In this document: in pieces, positions 1 through 8,642 of the stretch
How the letters are laid out: every line of letters begins with the position of its first letter
Position numbering within the stretch: position 1 is the first letter of the stretch
Origin: CAIKMD01 sp036501365
GTDB taxonomy: Bacteria > Pseudomonadota > Alphaproteobacteria > ATCC43930 > CGMCC-115725
Direction: 5' to 3'
Assembly (NCBI GenBank): GCA_036501365.1
Contig: DASYAL010000060.1
Span: forward strand, 124,001-188,000
DNA: 64,000 bases
The notes under the pieces: model-generated
What the model saw: only the letters and a program-made list of their open reading frames with translations
Told to the model about the DNA's origin: nothing
The model's database searches: none
Program-made: the position numbers and the translations under genes

Positions 1-109
1 GCGCGCCGCCGACGATCAGTGCCGCGCTTCCGACCAGCGCCTTGGCGGCGTCGCTGAGTCCCGCCCAGCCATCTTCGCCGATGCCGATCACCGCGAGCCA
101 CGCTGTCAT
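1..109 (-). CDS. cobL: Precorrin-6Y C5,15-methyltransferase (CobL), N-terminal fragment
   Basis: Only the first 36 codons are inside the window. The peptide starts MTAWLAVIGIGEDGWAGLS, which matches the start of the CbiE-type tetrapyrrole methylase domain of CobL, including the glycine-rich GIGEDG loop. The family uses S-adenosylmethionine to methylate C5 and C15 of precorrin-6Y and decarboxylates the acetate side chain. The ATG lies one base after the cobH stop, so it is the third gene of a cbiX-cobH-cobL unit that continues past the left edge. The name is an inference from a short stretch supported by context. Confidence 0.75.
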   Translation of the reverse strand, partial: MTAWLAVIGIGEDGWAGLSDAAKALVGSAALIVGGA

Positions 110-110
110 G

Positions 111-731
111 TCAGCGCCGCGTCGCCAAGGCGTTGACCGCGGCAGCGGCAAAGGCGCTGCCGCCACGCCGGCCCCGAAGCGCAACGAACGGAATGCGCCA
201 CGGATTTTGCGCCAACGCCGTCTTCGCTTCCGCGGCGCCGACGAAGCCGACGGGAAAGCCGATGATCAGCGCCGGCTTCGGCGCGCCCGCGGCGATCATC
301 TCGAGGAGATGGAAGAGCGCCGTCGGCGCATTGCCGATCGCCGCCACCGCGCCATCGAGATGCGGCCGCCACAGCTCGACTGCCGCCGCCGAGCGTGTCG
401 TGTCGAGCCGCTTCGCCAAAGCGGGGACGCGCTTGTCGTTGAGGAAGCAGCGTGCGCGGTGCGCGGTAATCCCCGCGGCCACCATGGCCGCGTCGACCAA
501 GATCGGCGCCCCGGCGGCGAGCGCCTTGCGGCCGCGTATCGTCGCACCCGGCGAGGCGACGAGGTCGTCGACGAGCGAGGTATCGCCGCAAGCATGGATC
601 AGCCGCAGCGCCATCGGGCGCAAGTCGCGCGGCAGCGGCGAGAGATCGGCGGCGTCGCGGATCAGCGCGAACGACCGGCGATAGATCGCCGCCGGATCGC
701 GCAGATAATCGTAGCCGCGCTCAGTCGCCAT
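111..731 (-). CDS. cobH: Precorrin-8X methylmutase CobH
   Basis: The 206-residue protein moves the C11 methyl group to C12 and converts precorrin-8X to hydrogenobyrinate in the aerobic cobalamin pathway. Visible family features are the N-terminal DYLRDPAAIYRRSFALIR segment, the LIHACGDTSLVDDL stretch that carries the catalytic His, and the PALIIGFPVGFVGAAEAK segment typical of CbiC/CobH. Length is normal. A longer upstream frame exists, but the start chosen here gives the family-like N-terminus and overlaps the cbiX stop by 11 bases, which implies translational coupling. It is followed one base later by cobL. Confidence 0.95.
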   Translation of the reverse strand: MATERGYDYLRDPAAIYRRSFALIRDAADLSPLPRDLRPMALRLIHACGDTSLVDDLVASPGATIRGRKALAAGAPILVDAAMVAAGITAHRARCFLNDKRVPALAKRLDTTRSAAAVELWRPHLDGAVAAIGNAPTALFHLLEMIAAGAPKPALIIGFPVGFVGAAEAKTALAQNPWRIPFVALRGRRGGSAFAAAAVNALATRR

Positions 732-1674
732 AGCCGTTGGTGCGGCGATGCGGCTGCGCGTGGTCGTGGCCATGCTCATGACCGTGATGATGATGCTCGG
801 CGGCGACGCCGATGCCGCGGACATGGTGGTGATGGCCTTGCTGCGGCGCGCCCGCGGCCGGCTCGTAGCCGACGATCTGCGCTCGATATTTGCATAGGCG
901 ACAATTCATCGCCGGCTCGCCGTCGACGATCTCGGCAACGCGCTCGACGAAGCAATCGAGCACCAGCGGATGATCGCGCAGATAACCGGCTTTTGTGATC
1001 TCGATCGAAGGATGATCGGCGGCGACGCGGTCGCAAGCGGCATAGATGCGCTTCACCAGCACGCCGGTGAAAAGAAAATAGGGGAAGACGACGATGCGCT
1101 TGAAGCCGAGCATCGTCGCGCGGCGCAGGCCCGGCTCGACCAGCGGCGCGGCGGTGCCGCTATAAGCGACCTCGGCCCAGCCGAAGCCCATACCTTCCCA
1201 CAGCATGCGGGCGAGCTTGCTGATGTTGGAATTGGCGTCGGGATCGGTGGTGCCGCGGCCGACCACCAGGAGCAGGCTCTCGCTGCGCGGCGTGCCGTCA
1301 CCGGCCCGGCGCTCGGCTTCCTCGATCCGCTCGGCGGCGGCTTTGAGCAACTTGGGCTCGATCGACAGCTCGCGGCCGAACCGCATCTCAATGCCGGGAT
1401 GATCGGCGGCGAAGCCGTTCACCTCGGAAGGCAGATCGTTCTTCACATGGCTTGCGGCGAACAGCATGGCGGGCAAGGCGAGGATGCGGTCGACGCCGCA
1501 CGCGGCGAGTGTCTCGAACCCTTCGCGGATCACTGGCCGTGCGAATTCGAGATAGCCGCTTTCGATCGCAGTCCCCGGCAGCCTGGCTTTGAGCCCGGCC
1601 GCCAAGGCCTCGAATTCGCGCAGGGCCGCGGGATCGCGGCTGCCATGACCGCAGATCATCACCCCCGTTTTCAT
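721..1674 (-). CDS. cbiX: Sirohydrochlorin cobaltochelatase CbiX, long form with His-rich tail
   Basis: The 317-residue protein has two CbiX/CbiK-type halves, the first starting MKTGVMICGHGSRDPA with the active-site His of the GHGS motif. The family inserts cobalt into sirohydrochlorin early in the oxygen-independent branch. After residue 260 there is a CxxC pair (MNCRLCKYR) and then a tail with several His runs (GHHHH, EHHHHGHEHGHDH), plausibly for metal binding or storage. The start was placed at the ATG giving the conserved VMICGHGS beginning. It is divergent from cbiB with 53 bases between. Its presence together with cobN, a late cobalt-insertion subunit, is notable. Confidence 0.9.
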   Translation of the reverse strand: MKTGVMICGHGSRDPAALREFEALAAGLKARLPGTAIESGYLEFARPVIREGFETLAACGVDRILALPAMLFAASHVKNDLPSEVNGFAADHPGIEMRFGRELSIEPKLLKAAAERIEEAERRAGDGTPRSESLLLVVGRGTTDPDANSNISKLARMLWEGMGFGWAEVAYSGTAAPLVEPGLRRATMLGFKRIVVFPYFLFTGVLVKRIYAACDRVAADHPSIEITKAGYLRDHPLVLDCFVERVAEIVDGEPAMNCRLCKYRAQIVGYEPAAGAPQQGHHHHVRGIGVAAEHHHHGHEHGHDHAQPHRRTNGYGD

Positions 1675-1727
1675 TCTTGCCTCGCTTTCCGCTTGTCTTT
1701 GGTGCCGCGCGCAGCCGATCTTGCCGC

Positions 1728-2714
1728 ATGCTCTTGGCTTCCGCATCCGATCCGTTCGCGATCCTGCTGCTGGCGCTGACGATCGATCTCGCCTTCGGCG
1801 ATATGGGCGTGATTTTTCGCTATCTGCCGCATCCCGTCGTGATAGCCGGGCACGCAATCGGCTTCTTCGACCGCCGCCTCAACCGCGGCTCGCGCAGCGA
1901 TGGCGCGCGCCGCGCGCGCGGCATCGTCACGGTGGTGGTCCTCGTCGGCGTCGCCGCCGCGCTCGGTTGGCTGGTTAAAGAATATCTCGGCGTTGTCCAT
2001 TACGCCTGGGCGCTCGAAGCGCTCATCGTCGCGGTGTTGCTGGCGCAGCGCAGCCTCTTCGAGCATGTCGCCGCGGTCGGCACGGTGTTGCAGACCGAAG
2101 GCCTTGGCGGCGCGCGCCTGGCGGTGGCGAAGATCGTCGGCCGCGATCCCGAAAGCCTCGATGACCACGGTGTCGCTCGCGCGGCGATCGAATCGCTGTT
2201 CGAGAATTTCAGCGACGGCGTGGTAGCGCCGGCCTTCTGGTATCTGCTGCTGGGTTTGCCTGGCCTCTTCGCCTACAAGACCGCGAGCACGCTCGACAGC
2301 ATGATCGGTCATCGCTCGCCGCGATATCTTAATTTCGGCTGGGCGGCGGCGCGCTTCGACGACGCGCTCAATTGGATCCCGGCGCGGCTCACTGCGGCAC
2401 TGATCTGCCTGGCCGCGCTCGTCTTGCCCGGCGCGCGTGCGGGCCAAACGCTGCGTACGGCTCTCGCCGATGCGAGGAAGCACCGCTCGCCCAATGCCGG
2501 CTGGCCCGAAGCCGCGGCCGCGGGCGCGCTCGGCCTCGCGCTCGGTGGTCCGCGCCGCTATCTCGGCACGGTGATGGACGAGCCGTGGCTCGGCGACGGC
2601 CGCGCCCGCGTCACCATTGCCGATATCGGCGTGGCGCTGAAGCTCTATCTCGCCACCGCTTCCGTGCTGGCCGTGCTGCTGCTGATCGGCGCCGCGGTGC
2701 GACATTTTCTCTGA
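1728..2714 (+). CDS. cbiB: Adenosylcobinamide-phosphate synthase CbiB/CobD
   Basis: The 328-residue integral membrane protein attaches the aminopropanol (phosphate) arm to adenosylcobyric acid. It has the family motifs DLAFGD near the N-terminus, HPVVIAGHAIGFFDRRLNR, the SLFENFSDGVVAPAFW segment with conserved Glu and Asp, and the KTASTLDSMIGH stretch. About four to five hydrophobic segments are present. The ATG at MLLASASDPFAILL was chosen over an upstream ATG because it begins the conserved membrane segment. It ends one base before the convergent cobQ stop. Confidence 0.95.
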   Translation: MLLASASDPFAILLLALTIDLAFGDMGVIFRYLPHPVVIAGHAIGFFDRRLNRGSRSDGARRARGIVTVVVLVGVAAALGWLVKEYLGVVHYAWALEALIVAVLLAQRSLFEHVAAVGTVLQTEGLGGARLAVAKIVGRDPESLDDHGVARAAIESLFENFSDGVVAPAFWYLLLGLPGLFAYKTASTLDSMIGHRSPRYLNFGWAAARFDDALNWIPARLTAALICLAALVLPGARAGQTLRTALADARKHRSPNAGWPEAAAAGALGLALGGPRRYLGTVMDEPWLGDGRARVTIADIGVALKLYLATASVLAVLLLIGAAVRHFL

Positions 2715-2715
2715 G

Positions 2716-4197
2716 CTAGCGGGCATGCGCGATCTTCAAGAGCGCGTCGAGATCGACATGCAACTCGAGATGGCGCGCCAGCGCGTCGAGCGCCATCTCG
2801 ACGCGCTGCTCGTCGATCAGCGCGGGATCGGGCGCCGCGCCGAGCCGCGCCAGAAAAGCGCGGCGGAATGCGTCGCTCGTGAAAAGGCCATGGAGATGAC
2901 AACCCATTACCCGGCGATTGCGTGACACCGCGCCATCGGCGCGTCCCCCTTTACCGTTACCGGCCAGGCGCAGCATTGGCCGCTCCGCATCGACCCCGCG
3001 GCTGCGCCCCATATGCATCTCATAGCCCGCGACCGGTGCGTCGCTCGCGATCTCGTTGCCGCGGGCCTCGGTCAGTAGCTTCTCGCGTGTGATCACGGTC
3101 TCGATGTCGAGCAGTCCCAGGCCTTCGGCCTCGCCGGCCGCGCCTTCGATGCCCTCGGGGTCGCGCACGCGTCGGCCCAGCATCTGATAGCCGGCGCAGA
3201 GGCCGAGCACATGCCCGCCGTGGCGCACATGCGCCCTGATGTCGATGTCCCAGCCTTCGCGCTTCAGCGCCGCGAGATCGGCGAGGGTGGCTTTCGAGCC
3301 CGGTAGCAGCACCAGGTCGCAAAGCGGCAATGGCCGCCCCGGCGATACCAGCTCGATCGCAACGCCGGGCTCCGCGCGCAGCGGATCGAGATCGTCGAAA
3401 TTCGCGATATGCGGCAGGACAGGCACGGCGATGGTGAAGGCGCCGTCGCGCGGTACCGCCGACGGCTGGCGCAGTGCCATGCTGTCCTCGGCCGGCAGGT
3501 CGCGTAGCGCCTCGAGCCAGGGCAGGATGCCGAAGCAGCGCGTCTTTGTATGCGCTCGAATGATATCGAGCGCATCGGAAAACAATCCGAGATCGCCGCG
3601 GAACTTGTTGACGATGTAGCCCTTGAGGAGCGTGCGTTCTTCCGGCGCCAAGAGCTCGTGGGTTCCAACCAGTTGCGCGATGACGCCCCCGCGATCGACG
3701 TCGCCGACCAGCACGACTGGCACCTGGGCGGCGAGAGCAAAGCCCATATTGGCGATGTCATGTGCGCGCAGATTGACCTCGGCCGGCGAGCCCGCGCCTT
3801 CGACCAGCACCAGCTCGGCCTCGGCTTCGAGCCGCGCGAAGCTTTCGAGCACTTTCGGCAGAAGCGATAATTTCTCGACCTGATACTCCGCCGCTGTCAT
3901 CGCGCCTTTGACATTGCCGCCGACGATCACTTGCGCGCCGTGCCCGGCTTGCGGCTTCAAGAGCACCGGATTCATGTCGACGCTCGGCGGCACACGCGCG
4001 GCGCGCGCCTGCAGCGCCTGGGCGCGACCGATCTCACCGCCGTCACGCGTCACCGCCGCGTTGTTCGACATGTTCTGCGGCTTGAACGGCCGCACGCGAA
4101 GGCCGCGATTGGCGAAAGCGCGCGCGAGGCCGGCGACGATGACGGATTTCCCGACATCGGAGCCTGTGCCTTGCAGCATCAGCGCCGGCGTTGCCAT
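2716..4197 (-). CDS. cobQ: Cobyric acid synthase CobQ
   Basis: The 493-residue enzyme amidates four side chains of adenosylcobyrinic a,c-diamide, using glutamine and ATP. The N-terminal dethiobiotin-synthetase-like domain has the P-loop GTGSDVGKS at residues 10-18 and KPQNMSNN at 39-46. The C-terminal triad-type glutaminase has the nucleophile Cys334 in GLCAGYQ and His436 in CHLHGLF. The start overlaps the cobO stop by one base (TGATG), so it belongs to the riboswitch-led cobU-cobW-cobN-cobO-cobQ unit and is its last gene. Length is normal. Confidence 0.97.
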   Translation of the reverse strand: MATPALMLQGTGSDVGKSVIVAGLARAFANRGLRVRPFKPQNMSNNAAVTRDGGEIGRAQALQARAARVPPSVDMNPVLLKPQAGHGAQVIVGGNVKGAMTAAEYQVEKLSLLPKVLESFARLEAEAELVLVEGAGSPAEVNLRAHDIANMGFALAAQVPVVLVGDVDRGGVIAQLVGTHELLAPEERTLLKGYIVNKFRGDLGLFSDALDIIRAHTKTRCFGILPWLEALRDLPAEDSMALRQPSAVPRDGAFTIAVPVLPHIANFDDLDPLRAEPGVAIELVSPGRPLPLCDLVLLPGSKATLADLAALKREGWDIDIRAHVRHGGHVLGLCAGYQMLGRRVRDPEGIEGAAGEAEGLGLLDIETVITREKLLTEARGNEIASDAPVAGYEMHMGRSRGVDAERPMLRLAGNGKGGRADGAVSRNRRVMGCHLHGLFTSDAFRRAFLARLGAAPDPALIDEQRVEMALDALARHLELHVDLDALLKIAHAR

Positions 4198-4820
4198 CAG
4201 AACTCGATGCCCTTCTGCGCTTTGACGCCCGCACGGAAGGGATGCTTCACCAGCGTCATCTCGGTGACGAGGTCGGCGATCTCGATCAGCTCGGCCTTGG
4301 CGTTGCGGCCGGTGACGATGACATGGAGGTCGCGCGGCTTGGCTTTCAAAGCGGCGACCACCTCCTCGAGTGGCAGGTAGTCGTAACGCAGCACGATGTT
4401 GAGCTCGTCGAGCAGCACGAGATCGTAGGCCGGGTCGGCGATCATCGCCTGACTCATCTCCCAGGCGGCTTTGGCGGCGGCGATGTCGCGCGCGCGGTCC
4501 TGCGTGTCCCAGGTGAAGCCTTCGCCCATCGCGCGGCAGGTGACGAGGTCGGGATAGGCCGCGAGCACCTTGCGCTCGCCGGTCTCCCACGCGCCTTTGA
4601 CGAATTGCACGATGCCGATGCGCATGCCATGGCCGAGGCAGCGCAGCACCATGCCGAAAGCCGCGGTCGATTTGCCCTTGCCGGTGCCGGTATGGACGAT
4701 GATCAGCCCGCGCTCCTCGGTCTTGGTCGCGAGCATCTTGGTGCGCGCTTCCTTGCGCTTCTTCGCCTTCTCGTTGGCGCGGCGGTTGACCTCGTCTTCG
4801 CTCTCTTGAATCTCGCTCAT
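4197..4820 (-). CDS. cobO: Cob(I)yrinic acid a,c-diamide adenosyltransferase CobO
   Basis: The 207-residue enzyme transfers the adenosyl group of ATP to the reduced cobalt of the corrin ring. The P-loop HTGTGKGKSTAAFG is at residues 43-56. Other BtuR/CobA-type motifs are QFVKGAWETGE, the LVLLDELN Walker B segment and VTGRNA. The N-terminal 30 residues are highly charged, as in the longer CobO forms. It overlaps cobN by four bases upstream and cobQ by one base downstream. The enzyme needs a Co(I) substrate, so a reductase must act beside it. Confidence 0.97.
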   Translation of the reverse strand: MSEIQESEDEVNRRANEKAKKRKEARTKMLATKTEERGLIIVHTGTGKGKSTAAFGMVLRCLGHGMRIGIVQFVKGAWETGERKVLAAYPDLVTCRAMGEGFTWDTQDRARDIAAAKAAWEMSQAMIADPAYDLVLLDELNIVLRYDYLPLEEVVAALKAKPRDLHVIVTGRNAKAELIEIADLVTEMTLVKHPFRAGVKAQKGIEF

Positions 4821-7800
4821 GCGCCGACCTTCAGCCGCTCGCTTATGTCGTTACGTTTCGGCCGCCATAGCCCGCGCTCGATCGCCTCGGTGAAGCGCAT
4901 GGTGATCTCCATGAGCGCGTCGGGATTATGCGCGGCAAGGAAATCGCGTACCGCGGCATCGCCGAGATAGGCGTCGTAGAGCGCGTCGAAATGATGATCC
5001 TTCACCGCATGTGCGGTCGCGGCGAAGGCGAAGAGATAATCGACCGTGGCCGCGATCTCGAAGCCGCCCTTGTAACCGTGGCGCATCACGCCCCGGATCC
5101 ATTTCGGATTGGCGGCGCGGGCGTGGACGATGCGGCCGATCTCGTCCTCGAGGCGGCGGATACGCGGCGTCTCGGGCCGCGAATGATCGTTGTGATAGAC
5201 CGCAGGCGCGGCGCCGGCGACATGGCGGATCGCGGCGGCGAGGCCGCCCTCGAATTGGTAATAGTCGTCGCTGTCGAGCAGATCGTGCTCGCGATTGTCC
5301 TGGTTGTGGATCACCGCTTCGGCCTGCGCCAGGCGCGCGCGGAATTCGCCGCCGGCCTCGCCGCCTTGCGCGCCCGCGCCATAGGCGAAGCCGCTCCAGG
5401 CGAGATAGGCCTCGGCGAGTTCGTCCTCGCTTTGCCAGCCGCCGGTGTCGATCAGCGCCTGCAAGCCGGCGCCGTAAGCGCCCGGCTTCGAGCCGAAGAC
5501 GCGGAAGCCGGCGCGGCGCGCGGCGTCCTCATGTGCCATGCCTTGCGCTTCGAGCGCGGCGCGATCCTTGGCGACCCGCGCGGCGAGCGGGTTAATGCTC
5601 GCCTCCTCGTCGAGGGCGGCGACGGCGCGCGCGGCGCTGTCGAAAAGATCGATGAGGTTGGGGAACGCGTCGCGGAAAAAGCCCGAGACGCGCAAGGTGA
5701 CGTCGACGCGCGGACGATCGAGCACCGAACTCGGCAGGACCTCGAAGCCGATCACGCGGCCGGTCTTTTCCTCCCAGCGCGGCTTGACGCCCATCAGCGC
5801 GAGGCCTTGCGCGATGTCATCGCCGCCGGTGCGCATATTCGCCGTGCCCCAGGCGGAGAGCGCCATCGCCGTCGGATAGGCGCCGTGCTCTTGCGCATAT
5901 TGCGCAACGAGCAGCGACGCGGATTTCCAGCCGAGCTGCCAGGCCGCCGGCGTCGGTACGGCGCGGCTGTCGAGCGAGAAGAAATTGCGGCCGGTCGGGA
6001 GCACCTCGGGTTTGCCGCGCGACGGCGCGCCCGAAGGCCCCGGCGCGACGAAGCGGCCGTCAAGCCCGGCGAGCAGCCCCGCGAGCTCGGCTTGGCCGCA
6101 AGCAGCGACCGCCGGTTTGAGATCGCGCGCGATCCAACCGAGCACGGCTGCCGTGCGCGTCCAGCCGGGCTCGGCCTCGCGCGTGTCGGCAACGAGATCG
6201 CGCGCCAATTCCTCCAGGCGCTCGATCGTGTCGCCGGTGCTGCGCCAATCGCCGTTGCCGGTAAGGACAGCGGGACGCGCTCCTTGCCATGGCGTGCCGG
6301 GCACGGCGCTCAGCGGATCGAAGCCGAGCGCGAGATCGCCGGCGAGGGCGCGGATCAGCGAGGCCTGATGCGGCGCGCCGCCGCGCGGCAGGCGGGTCAG
6401 CGCGACCAGCAGCTCCGCGTGATCGGGCGATTGCCCGAAGACATGCAGCCCATCGCGGATCTGCATCTCTTTGAGCTCGCAGAGATAGGCGTCGAGCTTC
6501 TGCAGCGCCTGCGTGTCACTCTCGCCCGCGGCGATGCCGCAATCGCCATCGAGCCCTGTGGCGCGAACGAGATCGAGGATCTGCGCGGCGAGCAATTTCG
6601 TGCGCCGCGGATCGCCGGTTGCCGCCGCGTAATATTCATCGATCAGCCGCTCGAGCTCGCCGAGCCGGCCATAGCTTTCGGCGCGCGCCAGCGGCGGCGT
6701 GAGGTGATCGATGATCACCGCCTGCGCGCGGCGCTTGGCCTGCGTGCCTTCGCCGGGATCGTTGACGATGAAGGGATAGAGATGCGGCAGCGGGCCCAGC
6801 GCCGCCTCGGGCAGGCATTCAGCCGAGAGCGCGACCGCCTTGCCCGGCAGCCATTCGAGATTGCCGTGCTTCCCGAGATGGACGATCGCTTGCGCGCGCA
6901 CGCCGTCCATCAGCCAGGCATAGAAAGCGAGATAACCGTGCGGCGGCGGCAGGTCGGGCGCGTGATAGCTTGCCTTGGGATCGATGTCGTAGCCGCGCGA
7001 GGGCTGTACCGCGACGACGACATTGCCGCAGCGGATCGCCGGCATGGCGAAGGCGCCGCAATCCAAGCGGCTCTCGCGGAAGAACGGATCGCGCTCCGGC
7101 GCCCCCCAGCGTTCGTTGACCCGGTCTTGCGCCGCGCGCGCCAAGGTTGCGAAATACGTGCCGTAATCGCTGCGCGGGAACGTTTCCTCGGCGTCGCGGC
7201 CGCGATCGGCATTGGTCGGGCCTTCGAGTAGCGCGCCGATCAGCGCGTCTCCATCCGCGGGGATATTCTCAACGCGGTATCCCTCGGCCTTGAGCGCGCG
7301 GAGCACGTTGATCGCCGAGGCCGGCGTATCGAGGCCGACGCCGTTGCCGATGCGGCCGTCGCGATGCGGATAATTGGCGAGGATCAGTGCGACCTTGCGC
7401 TCCGCCGTCGGTGTGCGGCGCAGCTTCATCCAATTGCGCGCGAGATCGGCAACGAAAGCGATGCGATCGGGCACTGGCCGGTAGAGCGCGAGATCGGCCT
7501 CGGTAAGCAAATCGCGCGCCGGCGCCGCCTTGAAGGAAACGGCGCGGGTGATGATGCGGCCGTCGAGCTCGGGCAGCGCGACGTTCATCGCGATGTCGCG
7601 CGCATCGAGGCCGCGCGTGCCCGCGCGCCAGCTCGTCTCGTCGCCGCCGGAAAAGATCACCTGCAGCACCGCGCAATCCTGCGCCGCGAACGGGCCGCGT
7701 TCGGTGCCGTCGGTCGAGATCGCAAAAGCGGTGGCGTTGAGGATGATGTCGGGCGGTGCTTGGTCGAGCAGCGCTTCGACCACCGCTGTAGATTCCGGTT

Positions 7801-8536
7801 CTTTCAGCGAGGCGACGAAGACCGGTAGCGGGTTGAGGCCGCGCACCTCAAGTGCCGCGATCAGCGTATCGACCGGTGCCGTATTCGCGGCCTGCACCAG
7901 CGCGCGATAGAAGATCAGCGCCGCAACCGGCGTGTCCGGCGTCCAGTGCCGGCGCAGCGCGGCGAGATCGGGCCGATCCTCGCCCGGCCAGTAGAGACCG
8001 GCGCGGAGGATCGGCGCCGGCTCGCGCCAGCCGCTGTCGCGGCCGACGAGGCTCGCGGCATGGCGCAGGAATTGCTCGGCATTGCCGGCGCCGCCTTCGA
8101 CGAGATAGCGCCACAGCCGATGCGCGGCTTCCGGCATCAGCGTCGTGCCGCGCGCGAGTTCGGCATCGGGCTTGTCGTCGCCGGGGAGGAGCGCCAGCAT
8201 GATGCCGCGCTCGCGGGCGAGCGTGGCCAGCCGTTCGACGCCGTAATTCCAGTAGCCACGCCCGCCGAGAATGCGCGCGACGATCAGCTTGGCGTGGCTG
8301 GCGACGCTGTCGAGATAGAGATCCACCGAGTAATTGTGGCCGAGCTTGAGCAGGCTGGCGAGGCGCAGGCTCGGCGCGGTTGGATCACTAGCGACCAGCC
8401 GCTGCTGGGCGGCCGCCAGACAAGCGAGATCGCTATCTGCAGCCGAGAGCACAATGATCGCGCCCGGCGACTGGCCGAGATCGACGGCTTGCGCGCCGTC
8501 GCTCACCTCACCGGGTATGGCGGCGAGAAGATGCAT
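4817..8536 (-). CDS. cobN: Aerobic cobaltochelatase large subunit CobN
   Basis: The 1239-residue protein is the large, substrate-binding subunit that inserts cobalt into hydrogenobyrinic acid a,c-diamide with the AAA partners CobS and CobT, which are not in the window. It is homologous to the magnesium chelatase H subunit. Recognisable segments are VHLGKHGNLEWLPGK with the metal-site His residues, YPFIVNDPGEGTQAKRRAQA, and the C-terminal MEITMRFTEAIERGLWRP. Length is within the family range. A 93-base dyad repeat directly abuts the start codon and supplies the G-rich ribosome-binding region. Confidence 0.97.
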   Translation of the reverse strand: MHLLAAIPGEVSDGAQAVDLGQSPGAIIVLSAADSDLACLAAAQQRLVASDPTAPSLRLASLLKLGHNYSVDLYLDSVASHAKLIVARILGGRGYWNYGVERLATLARERGIMLALLPGDDKPDAELARGTTLMPEAAHRLWRYLVEGGAGNAEQFLRHAASLVGRDSGWREPAPILRAGLYWPGEDRPDLAALRRHWTPDTPVAALIFYRALVQAANTAPVDTLIAALEVRGLNPLPVFVASLKEPESTAVVEALLDQAPPDIILNATAFAISTDGTERGPFAAQDCAVLQVIFSGGDETSWRAGTRGLDARDIAMNVALPELDGRIITRAVSFKAAPARDLLTEADLALYRPVPDRIAFVADLARNWMKLRRTPTAERKVALILANYPHRDGRIGNGVGLDTPASAINVLRALKAEGYRVENIPADGDALIGALLEGPTNADRGRDAEETFPRSDYGTYFATLARAAQDRVNERWGAPERDPFFRESRLDCGAFAMPAIRCGNVVVAVQPSRGYDIDPKASYHAPDLPPPHGYLAFYAWLMDGVRAQAIVHLGKHGNLEWLPGKAVALSAECLPEAALGPLPHLYPFIVNDPGEGTQAKRRAQAVIIDHLTPPLARAESYGRLGELERLIDEYYAAATGDPRRTKLLAAQILDLVRATGLDGDCGIAAGESDTQALQKLDAYLCELKEMQIRDGLHVFGQSPDHAELLVALTRLPRGGAPHQASLIRALAGDLALGFDPLSAVPGTPWQGARPAVLTGNGDWRSTGDTIERLEELARDLVADTREAEPGWTRTAAVLGWIARDLKPAVAACGQAELAGLLAGLDGRFVAPGPSGAPSRGKPEVLPTGRNFFSLDSRAVPTPAAWQLGWKSASLLVAQYAQEHGAYPTAMALSAWGTANMRTGGDDIAQGLALMGVKPRWEEKTGRVIGFEVLPSSVLDRPRVDVTLRVSGFFRDAFPNLIDLFDSAARAVAALDEEASINPLAARVAKDRAALEAQGMAHEDAARRAGFRVFGSKPGAYGAGLQALIDTGGWQSEDELAEAYLAWSGFAYGAGAQGGEAGGEFRARLAQAEAVIHNQDNREHDLLDSDDYYQFEGGLAAAIRHVAGAAPAVYHNDHSRPETPRIRRLEDEIGRIVHARAANPKWIRGVMRHGYKGGFEIAATVDYLFAFAATAHAVKDHHFDALYDAYLGDAAVRDFLAAHNPDALMEITMRFTEAIERGLWRPKRNDISERLKVGA

Positions 8537-8628
8537 TACCCCCCACCCCAGCCCTCCCCCTCAGGGGGGGAGGAAGACGAAAGCGAGTTCCTTCCCCCCT
8601 TGAGGGGGAAGGACAGGATGGGGGGTAA
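8536..8628. repeat. REP-like compound inverted repeat between cobW and cobN
   Basis: The outer arms TTACCCCCCA (8536-8545) and TGGGGGGTAA (8619-8628) are perfect complements. Between them are two inner hairpins, one around CCCTCCCCCTCAGGGGGGG (about 8552-8573) and one around CCTTCCCCCCTTGAGGGGG (8590-8612). The two inner hairpins resemble each other, as in mobile REP-type repeats dispersed through some alphaproteobacterial genomes. No REP-associated transposase is present in the window. Its left end touches the cobN start codon, so on the minus strand its right arm reads as the leader of cobN. Confidence 0.8.
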
Positions 8629-8642
8629 AGTGCACGCGAGCA

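Noticed and set aside
4198..4590. N-terminal extension of cobQ by 131 codons
   Set aside because: The extension is an out-of-frame reading of cobO; the conserved start MATPALMLQGTGSDVGKS is at 4197.
4928..7231. A 767-codon open frame on the plus strand opposite cobN
   Set aside because: It is the antisense of a strongly conserved gene in a GC-rich region; the peptide is Arg/Ala-rich with no family features.
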